From contig OENT01000041.1 of NCBI GenBank assembly GCA_900239685.1, positions 186,001 through 250,000 of the forward strand: a stretch of 64,000 nt of DNA. The letters are read 5' to 3'. The notes under the pieces were generated by a model that did not search any database, was not told the origin of the DNA, and worked only from the letters and a program-made list of their open reading frames with translations. Below, piece after piece: positions 50,574-62,915 of this stretch (the first letter of the stretch is position 1; each line of letters starts with the position of its first letter). Origin of the DNA: Rotaria macrura. Lineage: Eukaryota; Rotifera; Eurotatoria; Philodinida; Philodinidae. The translations under genes and the position numbers were made by a program.

Positions 50574-53500
50574 TGATTTATTTGTGTTTCAATTTCTAAT
50601 GTTTGAATTCAGCAGTAGAAGTAAGAAATATGGTAATAAAATCAATACAATTCATATCTGTGATACTTGCTGATAATATTAAATAATTTCTATAACGTGA
50701 AAATTCTTACTGATCTTTCGTTTCATCCGAAGAATTTTTTTTTTGACAAACAAAAGTGTCATCGTTTTAAAATCTGCATATGAGATGATCGAATTGTCTA
50801 ATTATCCTTCTAATGAATCTATATACTTTACGAGAAAGAAGTTCGACAATATCCTCATTGGTATACTCATTGACTTCTTCAATATAAAACGTTTTCAAGA
50901 AAATCAATGGCCGAAAAACAAAACCACTCCTCTTTTTTGGAATACAAAGTAATTGTTCGGACGCTGGCCATTACATATTTCATCAAGTTAATTTTAGAAC
51001 GATTGATAAAATCTAATTGATCGTAAGGAACAAGAATTGTATTTCAACTAGGATTTTATAGAGTCGAGATATATGTTTTCGTAGACGAAACCACAACACA
51101 TCGATTCATACCGTTTCGTTATTAAAATTAAGAAAATAAAAATACCAGAAGACATATGGCATTGAATATTACTTGAAAAATACAAGATTGTTTACAAGAT
51201 AGTTTCTGTCGCTGCACCTGAAAAATTCACATCTATTATTTTTTTTCAACATGTCTTTCATTAGAGAAGCAATCGAAGTTTCTTTATTTCTTCTGGGAAA
51301 AATTAAACTCGAAAAAAGAGATTTATAGATATCTAATTGTATTAAAACTTTCATCGATTTTTAATTTTTCAACAAATCCTTCATTCGACGTAGAGAGATC
51401 AATGAAAAAAGCTACACACTAGACTACGTTTGATTAGTACTCATTTTCTTGAAATCGCATACATATTTTCGAACAAAATAACGATTGTAAATGCTCAGTA
51501 AAAGATTGCGACTTATTTCTCACCGTACGAATCTTGATGCTGCCTATTGCTCATTTTCATCAGCAAGCACAACTAACATCCGACATTTGCCAAAACTTTG
51601 ATTGGAATTTAAATATTTCGAATACGTCGGTCAGTTTTAATAATCATGAATATCGATCCGACCTATTTTTAACAGAGTTATTTACTTTTTTTAATTCAGA
51701 AGACTAGAAATGTTCGGATCTATTTTTAGTTCGTCGTTAGTAAAATTGAAGTTTTAAAATATAGGCTACCCTTGATCTAATTACATAGAACGAATTCTAC
51801 AATATTAAAGGTGTATATCATATACATTTGTTCTGTACTTCGAGTCAGTTAAAAAGTTAATCACCACTGTTTTTGTTCTATTCTCTAAACGAATGAATCG
51901 AGTCTATTGAGTTGCATCAGAAAAATGATGACTTAACCTGGATCAAAAACGATCTCAAGAAAATTGCCGAAAATGCCTCGATTTGCAAATATTAAGAAAT
52001 ACTGCATCAAAATTAACAATGCTTGCTTACTAGCGTCACATCATTCAAGATTAATTTGAACCGTTGTTGTTTTTCGTAGAAGTTCCAGCATACTCTCTCT
52101 ATCTCTGAAAAGTACGAGAAAAGAAGAAAAATCCATTGTTAAATTTTGAAATTTGAAAATTATGATAAATGAACGTCATACACAATTCATATCCCAAATT
52201 CGTAAGGTTGCTAATGAAAATTTGTTTCAATGCGACCTAAACATGTTTAATCTTGTGAACTTACAAGACAATGAATCTTAATGTTTGGAATGAACATCAA
52301 TTATTAAGATTTCCAAGACAATAAATCGCCATGCCTTGATATGCAATAGTTTTTATATCATAAACACAAGAGAAAAAAAATACAAAATTGTCACCTATCA
52401 ATATTGAGAAATGATCTAGATTTGCGCTGCTAAATCATTCAAGCCGGCTACTATTATAATTTAGTACACTAAATCCATAATTACAAGTCATGTTTATTAT
52501 CTAAACTGGTGATAATAGTAATGATTGGTATGTGTCATGAAGAAAAATCTAATACGAATATGAAAAACAATCGGGGTACAGTCATAGTTACCAGGACGAG
52601 TAAGATGACTTTGAAAATCAAGAAATATTTGTGGCAAAAATGAAAGTTAATCGAAAAAACCTCATTTATTTTTCCAGTATTGACTATCTTGAAAAATGCA
52701 AATACTAGCATATCTACGAAATATCACTGATTTAGTTGACATTGTATTGCTTTGATGACGCTACAGAAAGTATGTAAGCTTGTTAATTCGATCAAATAAT
52801 ATATTATCAATAGAATTATCTTTGCATCACACCTGAAACATGCATGCTCTATTTTCAAAGTAGATATTTTCGAACACTTCGAATTTCTATAAAAATTTCT
52901 CACATTACAATACAAATCATTGCTCAAAAAAGCATTTCCTCAATCGAATTACTCATCACTCGATATATTTTCGCATAAAACAATAATCTCATGCAAAGAT
53001 AATTATTACCATCGAAATGGTTCTCCTTTCGATATAATACGAAGTTTTACAAGATTCATTGAAAAGAGAATTGTTTTTGTCATCAAATAAACTAGAAACT
53101 TAATTGTATCTTATTAAAAGAATCAACATCGAACACATGCCATTTCGTCTTAGTGAAATATATTTTCAATGAAACATATGAAAGTATATTAAAAAAAAAG
53201 AATGTTACATAATTGATGTACAACATATTTCAACAGGTACAATCAATTAATAGAGTATAAAGTTTTGGAACGAAGTCCATAGAACATCTCTCTCTGCATG
53301 TTCAATTATAACAAATTCTTTGAGTGAACCAACTTCGTCATTTTGTTTTGTTACGCCATCGTAAGAAATGAATAGATTATATTGAACGAATAATCATCTA
53401 TATCCATCCAGACTTAGAATAAACTCTTGAAATATAAAATTGAATATTATTTAGAAAGATGATTGACTACATTTTCATTGTCAATCATATTTCATTCCAA

Positions 53501-54406
53501 AATGATTTAGTTTACCAAACTCGTAGTTATTAATATTATTTAACAAATAGACTTCCAGAAAAAATATTCTAAATTCATTTTTTTCTTTCTCAAATATCGA
53601 ACTATTTTCTGACTCTAGACGAAACTTAACATTTGTGATAGTAATTTTTAAATGCTATGAATATTTCGGTGTAAGTCTAAAAGCTATTCATTTATAAAAG
53701 TGAAAATTATTTTCGCGAAGAGAAACCTTCATGATAATCAGCATCACGTGACATGAATGTATTTTATTCGGTCATTGCCACCTTATACGACCATCAGGGA
53801 CTTTCCACATGAACAAGTTGATGCACGATAGAACACACAGTTATGCTTTATCTCGTCTTTAGTTAACATACGAAATATCGAATGTCATTCATGAAGATAT
53901 AATCTTCAACTGTAGTACAAGCAATTAATAAAAAAAGTGAAATACTTCTGTTTATTAACATCAATACTCCGCGAGAGTAGGTTGCAATCGAAGCGATGGA
54001 AATTTAATTGCTCATTCATGACAATATTATTTGGATATGTGATTAAGAAAAGGGTTTATTGTTAATAATGCTATGAAGGACATATCAATCAATGAAAGAG
54101 GTAATAAATATTACCTTTTTTAGATATGTCAACTTGTGATGAAATAGGCAATAATTTATCTAGATAATTGGAGAAAACTTAATTTCTTTTTCTCATGCTG
54201 TCTTACGTATTTCATTTTCTTATCGTTTATTTTCAAGGATTTTGTTTTTCGCATGCATAGCAATATAGCCATCTCATGTCGTATCGTGCGCATATGAGAC
54301 TCATCTTCCACAAGCAATCAAAGGTCTATGTCATACTTAACAGGTCAAATTTATTGATAAGGATTATTATTGTCTTTCGTTTTCTTTAGCTTTGCAATTT
54401 CTCATC

Positions 54407-54416
54407 TATATATATG
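54407..54416 (+). promoter_or_regulatory. possible TATA element of the bZIP gene
   Basis: TATATATATG followed by the less AT-rich GCTCTGCATGAAACAC, about 96 bases before the bZIP start codon. Chance occurrences are frequent here, so support is weak. Confidence 0.25.
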
Positions 54417-54511
54417 CTCTGCATGAAACACAAACAAACCGACAGTGAAAATATCATATTTTATAATATTAAATACGCAGCTGATAATTTGCTCTTATAT
54501 ATCATTATTAG

Positions 54512-55145
54512 ATGATATTAAAAGAAGAATCGTTTGAGACAACTGTGATAAAAGAAGAAAATGCTAGTAGTAACATCAAGCAGGTATTGAAAATGAAACA
54601 GTTCATATTCTTCATAGCTACAATTAATCGTTGTAATATGTATCTATTAGGACAACAAATCAAACATAATTAGCACCTATAAAAGATCTAATTCGAGTTC
54701 TGGGTCTTTTATTGTTGACTATGGTCCGATTCGTGTTCGCCATCGACGAAGTCAATCTCAAACGCTGGCAACAGGTCGTCGATCAAAAGATGAGCCATTA
54801 TATGGCGAAGAAGCAGTAAAGCGTGATATACGACGGGCAAAAAATCGACTAGCTGCTCGTCATTTGAAACGGGCGAGAGATGAAATCGAAGATAATCTTC
54901 TTCAAACGATTAAAGAACTTGAACAGGAACAATTTACATTGCAAGAACAACACAAAAAATTGGAAGATAGAAAAGCACAATTAACGAGGGCAGTATATAA
55001 TGCCAGACAAGCTCCATTCATTCCATTAGTTGCTGATATAAATATTCCGGTATTTTTTGAACCACAACAGCGACGTGATCTCTTAATTGACTTGCAGCCA
55101 TTATTAAAAGTTCTCGATGACCAATCGCTTGAGTCTGAAAATTAA
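54512..55145 (+). CDS. bZIP transcription factor (2 exons)
   Basis: Nuclear DNA-binding protein of the basic leucine zipper type; I cannot assign a subfamily. Exons 54512-54583 and 54651-55145 give 188 residues. The basic region RRAKNRLAARHLKRARDEI (about residues 108-126) leads into five leucines at exact seven-residue spacing (DNLLQTIKEL, then EQEQFTL, QEQHKKL, EDRKAQL). The core differs from the usual N-x2-A-A-x2-C/S-R: the Cys/Ser is Leu and the Arg is Lys, with Arg following. The short first exon carries two SUMO-type motifs, LKEE and IKEE. An AATAAA lies 40 bases after the stop. The start is the first ATG after a possible acceptor, so a further 5' exon is possible. Confidence 0.82.
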
Positions 55146-55184
55146 TTTTGTATCTTTCTTTTGTTTATAATATGATGAAGATTT

Positions 55185-55190
55185 AATAAA
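55185..55190 (+). terminator. candidate polyadenylation signal of the bZIP gene
   Basis: AATAAA 40 bases after the stop codon. Confidence 0.5.
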
Positions 55191-58100
55191 AGTTAAATTA
55201 GTATCATTTGAAATGAAACAATATACAAGAAAAACTATCATATTATCTATATGAAGAACCCTCGACAACAACAGTATTCTTGCATTTTATATGTTCATTC
55301 CACATGTGAATGTCAACAATCATTAACATAAACGTTTCAATACTCGAAATCTTTTCATTGAGAAGATTATCAACATGAACTTGACACGAAAAAGAAATAT
55401 TATATTTTTACGACAAACAGTGTTAAAAAGAAATAATCCATAACAATTATTCATCCAACTAATCATCGAGCTTTTTATGCAAGGTGTGAATCCGAAACAG
55501 AACACAATAACTTATCGTCATATATTAAAATATGGATCGATTCATGTTTTTTATAAGATTAACGTTAGTGAAGTTTGTTCTTTTCGATGAATCGAAAATA
55601 TATGCTTGATAGACAAGCAAATAATTCCACTTTGAGTGTTTGATTGGTTTTATCATAGTTTTCCCTCATGGAAATGCAAGTCTTTTCAATGTTATTCATA
55701 TGCACAATACAATTGTTATGATGCAAAATAGATACGACTTTTAGGATTTGTTTGAAGAACTACTTAACATGAATGAAGTATGAATTTAGCTCTATCGAAT
55801 CATTTTCTTTTTCGAAGTACACAATGTCTACTGGATGATTAGAACCAAAACCAAACCAGCGATATACGATTCACTGATTCTCATCTATATTAGGTGTGAT
55901 AATAGCAATTAGAGCTCATCGAAACGATTAATTTCAAAACTGGACTTGTTGGACTCGACGGCTGTTAGTCACATATTGTTACAATACGATCCACAGTTCA
56001 ACCTAATCATATGCTATCTAGTGATTCTTTCTATAGAAATGACACAGATGAAAATTGATCAGGTCAATTTTCATCAAATTACAAATCTTTAAATATGTTT
56101 ATATTCGTGTATGGTACACCAGTAAGCAAAGTAGAATCAATCATACTCGTAGTTCTATGTTAAATGAAAGAAAAGTATTCGAAAACAACTGAAAACATTT
56201 AAATATGCATGATAAGAGGTTGTTTTTAGGCGAAATATCTATTCAAACAATTTATTCTTTAGTCCGAGTTAGATAAATTTCTTAAAATCATAAAAACCCA
56301 AGTTGTACTCGTGAATGTAAAAGAAACAACATGATTTATAATTTCACACAGATGTGCTCAACTGGAGTCTGTGCTTGTTATTGATGGCTAAAGAAATTTC
56401 TATCTTAGTCAGCAAAACATGTAGAATAATGCTAGTCACATTTTATTTGCCTTCAGGAATTATAAAAAATATTATAGCTTAATTAAAAGATACCTTATGT
56501 TATTTGCATACTAAAATTTAAAATAGTATTCTTATCAGTTTTCTTACTGCTGGATTTACTTCGACTATTTTGTTCTACTAAATTAGCAAGCGGTAATTCA
56601 AGTATATGTATTATTTTCTTTATAGTGAAACATTTAAAAGATTATCTTGAATGAAGTTATTTACTATTATTACTATAATATACTCTTCAATCTCGCTTTG
56701 TTACCTGATCATATATTTTTATTAAACAAAAATCGTTGATATTGATAGAAACAGTCAGATTTAATTCAGGTGACGTTTATGAAAGTTCCTCATTGGTAGT
56801 CATCAACCTTTTTTTATTGAAATATGACTCTTTACATTCAGCTTTTAATCCATTGGATTTCACAAAAATATTAAAATGATTTCTTAAAACGCAAATTAAC
56901 AAAATGTTCGTGATAAATTTCTTCTGTTCTTATCATATGTGGATTTCATATTGATATGAACTTGATATGTTTTACATACATATGTATTATTCATTACGGT
57001 CTATTTCGTGCTATTTTCGCAGAAATCTCTGGACTATGTTTTTTATCTACTATATCCAAAATTTTTTCTTAATTACATTTTATGTATTATTCACCTGTGT
57101 CAAATTTTGATTCACTATCCCATAATTACCATTAAAATTGACTCCGCCTCCCTCATGTTATGATTTGAATTCCTCACAAGCAAAAATATCGCGATATATC
57201 GTTGTTGATCAGTTTTTACAGTGCTTATCTATGATATAAAGTTTATCTTCAATTTTGGTGACGGATTTGGACGGCTCGAATGATACAGAATGCTAAGACC
57301 CATCCGGGTTACAGTGTTATATTCGGATGTTTCCCATTTATTTAGAAATAAACATTACAATAGACATATGATTTTATGCGAGATCAATAATTCATAAAAG
57401 TTCAATAGCGATAAGCCGATGAACAAGTCGATTCGAATTTCAAATGCTGACTGCCTGACATACTTCACTGATACAATACTGTTGCGTAAAATATTATATT
57501 GAACAGATATATAGAAAAAAGACTAATTCGAATTTATGTTCGACAGTCTCTGAATTATTAGCACCCTGTTTTATGTATTTTATGTGCTTGGATTGTTGAA
57601 AATTACAAAACGGTTGCAACAAACCGATATCAGAAAAAACAAAATCACTCACACTTCTTGACCACTACCTTTTTTACTTTGTACCTATATGAACTATTGA
57701 TATTTGTAAGCAGCTTCACTCTGTAACATTATAAGTAAAAAAGACTATGATCCATTTTATTGATCCATTGAATATCCTGAAAATCTCAGCTAAAGAGCAT
57801 GGTCCTTCTTTGAAGTATTCTATTTTCAAAAGAGACCACATCATGGGAATGTTCCATGGAACATAACTACTTTTCACAAGTTCAACTCTTTAAAATAGTT
57901 TGATTTTTCTATGAATTTATGCTGCGGAGCCGTCTCTTTTCAACAGTGAAAATTGCACCCTTCTATCATGTTTCTGTCAAACGTTATGCACCACAGGTCT
58001 TCTTTTTGAAATCAATGTAATAGTATTGCAGTTTCGTCATGTTAACTGAAAAAATTCTAGCGTTTACTTCTTTTCTATGAATCATATGATTATTATATTT

Positions 58101-58730
58101 CAAGATGATATTCAATATTGCATTTTGTTTGATTTCAACAGACAATCTTTCAATTGATACTATGCTGGGATAACAACGATTCAGTATATCTTTATATCTA
58201 CATATATTTGAGGTGTACTTATGTCTCTCTTTGACAGATAGGTGATTTATCGAGTTAATTTAATAGAAAAATTTCCATTAGATATTTTATTTATTACTTG
58301 CTTTCATTATCATTATCTTTCATCGTTATTCTTCATTCGAATCTTATTGCATTATCATAATATCGTTTATGAACGCCATCTGTTTTATTCCACATCGTTT
58401 GTATACTACTGTGACAAGACATGACTACCAATCGTATTCAACTAAATGTTTTTGTTTTCACGAGTGAAAAAACATACTTTCTTTATTTTGTGTTCTCCTA
58501 TCTCTTAGAAATTTTTTCTTGATTATTTGTGACACCGGATGAAAGATTTAGCTCGATTCATCGTTACTTGTTAATTTGATAATGCAGCCTTTGTACTTGA
58601 ACAGGAAAAAGCTAAACATTTATTTATTTGTGTTTTGAGAATCATATATACGTATATATATATATGCAGATGGGTTTATATAAAAAAAACCTCTAATAAT
58701 ATTTTAGATAAATAGGACAAAAGAAAGAAA
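55191..58730. other. non-coding region
   Basis: No supported gene or repeat. A TA-alternating stretch at about 58650-58665 precedes the COPS3 start and may be part of its promoter. Confidence 0.5.
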
Positions 58731-61228
58731 ATGACATCCTTAGATCAGTTTGTTGGAACGATTCGGCAATTATCTATAGATGGCAAATTTAGTGAATTAT
58801 CACAAACATTAATAAATCCAAACTTCGATCATCTCAATAAAAATATTCAACATATTGATTCCATTCTCGCAACTTTTACTTTACCTGAATATTCGATGGT
58901 AAAATTAAATTCGAAATAAATCATGTTTTCATCTATATTTATTTGTATAATTTTTATTTCTTTTTTTATAATTAGTGTATGTTGGCTGGTTTGCATGCAA
59001 TTATCAAAGCACCTAACATACCTGATTTCGATTTATATGTTACTCAAGTAGATACATTTATCCAAACTTGTTCAGTGGAACAAGTTCATTATTTACCTCA
59101 ATATCTTTGTGAAATATGTCATTATATTACAGATCGACTTCGAAAAGAAAATCGTGCCCGAATCGGTAGGTTATTGAAAAGTTTCAGATCACGAAAAAGA
59201 TTTTTGTTTGAAAGAAGGCAAATACCAAGTGATAGGCTAGATCGACTAGGGATCAATATTGATCGTCACATGTTCTTTTGACGATAACTATTGACAATAT
59301 ACGTGGAATGAATAGCGATGAAAGAAAATGAGAACACCACTTTACAAAACGTACAAATCAATAGTATACATAGAGAAAGGACAGAGTGAATATGTTTCAT
59401 TATTCAATTTTACATACGTAACTTAGAATAATATCACCATAAGCTTTTCTTTTGTGGTATTATATGTTATTTACCGAGATGAAAAAAACCGAACTTTTTT
59501 GAGCCACATACATCTCTCATAGTGCGATAATGACCTTAACATATTATTTAGATGTTATTGTTATTTTGTTATGTTTTTAGTCGTTTTAATTTTACGTTTT
59601 GATCGTTTGACATCTTTGTTTTTGATATTCATTCATATTCGAAAGGTTGTTGAGAGAAGTTGAATAACAATCGACAAAACAATCTGAAGCAAGATATTCT
59701 AGAACGATTATTTACGATGTATTCTGTATAAAATATCGGATCACTATCATTAAATGCAATGAATGCATTATAAATAAGTACAAATACTATCGTATTGATG
59801 TTTCTTTGTAATTGTATCTAATGTTTGGCATTTTTGTTTTGAATGAATTTTCTATGGAGGGAATCATGAAAAAGTTGTTTTCGTCATTTAAATTAAATGA
59901 ATCTTACAATCACTATCTAATGTAATTGTTAAATAAAAGCAGAATACAACTGTTGATTTTTTTCGTTGTGCGTTTCAAAAGCATGAACAGCTATTTTCAG
60001 ACAACAGATAATTTGAATAGAATCTAATTGACCTTTCACAAGGAGTGCTAATATCAAAGTGAATAAAAACGCAGCAGCAATGATAATACTGATACAATAC
60101 AATGTAAACAAAAACGACGATAATTTCCTTCTATGCTGTATTCGTAGTTGACCTATGAAATTCATTCAATTAAATTACATTATATATATATTTGATCGCA
60201 TGAAAAACTCACTCTTTGTTTTATGAATTAGGAATTCCAATTCTCTATCGAGCCATCATATTGCTTCGTCGTGAACTTGGCCAATTACTTTCGATTCATT
60301 CTGATCTTTATCAATTGTGTCTTCTGTGTCAATGGTTTGAGCCAGCATTAAATTTTCTTGACATTGATATAATTGACATAAATCGTGAAAATGGAAAATT
60401 CGATGTTAAATATCTTTTACTTGCTTATTATTATGGTGGAATGATATATGCTTGTGTGAAACAGTTCGATCGAGCTGCTAATTTTTTCGAGAATGTTATT
60501 ACTGTACCTGCGACAGCAACATCAGCCATTGTTATAGAAGCATATAAAAAATATGTTCTAGTTAAATTAATATCTGGTTCAACGAGCAATACTCAATTGC
60601 CAACATATACTAGTCGAACAGTTCAACATGCGATAAAAAGCTTATGTGGTACACAGTACTCGGAGTTATTTAATATATTTAATAATGGTACATTGACACA
60701 ATTCGATGAATTTGTTAATCATCATCGAGAACACTATGCACGTGATAAAAATTTAGGTTTAATCAAACAAACACGAAATGCATTTATATGCAATAGTATA
60801 CAACAATTAACGAAAACATTTTTAACAGTATCATTGAAAGATCTTTCTAATCGTGTACAGCTACAATCCACCAATGAAGCTGAGAAATATTTAATTGATA
60901 TGATTGAAAATGGACAAATATTTGCATCAATTAATAAAAAAGATGGTACGTCAAAAATGTTCTTTAATAGATTTAAAATTTTCTTTAACCAGAAAATAAT
61001 ATACTTGTCCTCACATCTGATTTACTAGGTATGGTTATATTTCATGGTTCACCCGAAAAATTCGATGCTAACAGTATGCTATCGAAATTACAAGATGAAA
61101 CAGAAAAACGTATGCTTGCTGAAAAACAATTAAGAGAATTAGAACGACAAATATCATTGAGTAAAGCTTATATTCAACGTACACAACAATCAAGTCCGTA
61201 TCATGATCGTCCGAAAATACCTAATTAA
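58731..61228 (+). CDS. COPS3: COP9 signalosome subunit 3 (4 exons)
   Basis: PCI-domain subunit of the COP9 signalosome, which removes NEDD8 from cullin-RING ligases. Exons 58731-58898, 58976-59165, 60232-60945 and 61029-61228 keep phase and give 423 residues, the same length as human COPS3. Strong matches are LDQFVGTIRQLS at the start, SIHSDLYQLCLLCQWFEPAL, AYYYGGMIYACVKQFDRA, QLTKTFLTVSLKDLSNRVQL and MIENGQIFASINKKDGMVIF (the PCI winged-helix part). The C-terminus ends with a charged helix, EKRMLAEKQLRELERQISL. Intron 2 is 1,066 bases and holds a minus-strand frame. Confidence 0.97.
59166..60231 (+). other. COPS3 intron 2
   Basis: An intron of 1,066 bases in a gene whose other introns are under 90 bases. 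Apart from the antisense frame at 59929-60165 nothing is recognised in it. Confidence 0.6.
59929..60165 (-). CDS. possible small membrane protein nested in a COPS3 intron
   Basis: A 78-codon frame on the strand opposite COPS3, wholly inside its second intron. It starts MNFIGQLRIQHRRKLSSFLF and contains a convincing membrane helix, YCISIIIAAAFLFTLILALLV (written here in two parts of the frame, about residues 23-43), preceded by positive charges. No family is recognised and no splice partner was found. It may be a chance frame, since TTT/ATT codons favour hydrophobic translations. Confidence 0.25.
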   Translation of the reverse strand: MNFIGQLRIQHRRKLSSFLFTLYCISIIIAAAFLFTLILALLVKGQLDSIQIICCLKIAVHAFETHNEKNQQLYSAFI

Positions 61229-61615
61229 TTGATGAAGTGACTGGAAAATTTTTTCTTTTCTTTTTTTTTTTGTCTTTTATTCATTGATTTATTATAAAAC
61301 AAACATACTAAACAATCGAGAAAGAAAATACAAAAAGAATAATTAACTTGTAAAAAACAATCAAGATTTATTCTTCTTCATATAAATTCTTCTTATTCTT
61401 TGTAGATCATAAATGAAAATGCGTTATTTTTTTCCATTCAAAGATTTGATTTTTTGACAATGATGAAAAGAGACTTTTCACCAATTTCATGGCGGAATAC
61501 ACTTCGTGATAGTAACGATGTAGACAATATTCATGACATATGTTTACATGTTATTATTTATTAATATTCTCTCTCGTCTTCTATTAAGATTTCATCGACA
61601 ACACCTCGATTCGAA

Positions 61616-62915
61616 ATGCCTTCAACACTAACTAATGAACAGATGGACATTGAATCAAGTTCATCAATCCGTCGATCGGATGATTCTGATTGTGTAAAGC
61701 CAAAGTTGACTCATTCTTCAAGTCAAAATCATCTACCTTCCAGAGTGAGTGTTGTCTTCAATATTTATACTATTTTTCTCTTTCGAGTAGGCTTTTTCTT
61801 TTTCTTTTTTTTTTATCGTCATATGTGAGTATGATAGTTTCGTGTTTTTTTTCTTTTCATCACTGGTTAAAAGCATACATAACTGCAGAACGGAAGAAGG
61901 GAAAAAAAGTGATCTAATGACTTAGGGTTTCTTTTACAGAAGAAATAATGTATTTGCTTCTATGAGTAACTAACAAAAACGATTCACAATTTTTGAGAAT
62001 CTGAATAAAACGATGGCTGATAAAAAGCACCAAGAACGTCCAACATCAGCAGCAACTCTGAAGAATTTTCTAGACGGATTCCAGCGTATGTTTAAACCTC
62101 AAGAAATTCAACAAATAGCTGTAAAAATACCAAATTATTTTCATAGATGAAATAGTTGATAACCCTAATTTCTATCGAATTTTTATTGTTTTTTTTTATA
62201 GCCACTGATGAGATCAATTATTCCACAAGCTGAAAATCATGATGAAATGAATTTCTTAGGATCCAATGGATTAACGAATAGTGCCACCTTAAACAATGAT
62301 AATAATTCATTACCAGAAGCAAGCGGCTATAATCCTAGTCGAACAACATTGATGAGTGCCGATGAAGCCTACGCTCTTCAACTTCAACAAGAAGAATATT
62401 CAAAAGACAGTATATTGTCTGCTCGACGTGCATATTTGCCATTTGAAGTTCACGATTCTTATGAAAATCCATTACCAACAAATTCATATGTGTTGCCGGA
62501 TGCTACTGAACATGAATTCGAGAGTGATGAAAAATATGCCGAATATTTGGAACAGCTAGAGAGACGATCTAGTCAAAGAAACTATCTGTCAGCACCACGT
62601 CCACCAATGTCTCGATTTCGAGAGCCACCAAATGTTGAAACAACTGCATCTATCGAGACGGATATGGTCAATAATGACTATGTTCCACCATTTCTCAGAT
62701 TTCCTCACCAACCAGTATCCAACGATGATGGCGATAGCGATGAAGATAATCCTTACATGAATATGTCTCATCCATTTATTCAACTTCTTGCTAATGAAGG
62801 TCAAATTTTACCAAGAAATTTGGCTGCAATTTTTCGTGGCTCACGATCACATGGTCATCGTCGTAGTGGAAATCTTCAAGATACAGAAGAAGATTTCGGT
62901 CCTGAAGATTACGAA
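61616..62915 (+). CDS. gene of uncertain family, 5' part (3 exons seen)
   Basis: Three exons, 61616-61744 (frame open back to an acceptor-like site at 61588), 61998-62120 and 62202-62915, all phase 0, give about 322 residues without reaching a stop; the last ends EEDFGPEDYE before a GTAATT donor. The protein is acidic and Ser/Asn-rich, mostly disordered, with one ubiquitin-interacting-like helix, DEAYALQLQQEEY, and several SP/RP sites. A disordered acidic protein with such a helix could end in a RING domain, as in several ubiquitin ligases, but no RING is seen here, so this is only a suggestion. The remaining exon or exons should lie to the right, past the window or hidden in the repeat-like sequence at 63.0-63.4 kb. 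Confidence 0.55.

Larger units (their letters stand above)
49312..54511. other. non-coding region around the palindromic element
   Basis: Apart from the inverted-repeat element near 50 kb I see no feature. Open frames are short and AT-driven; two apparent 146-codon frames are artefacts of reading through the N run. Confidence 0.5.
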
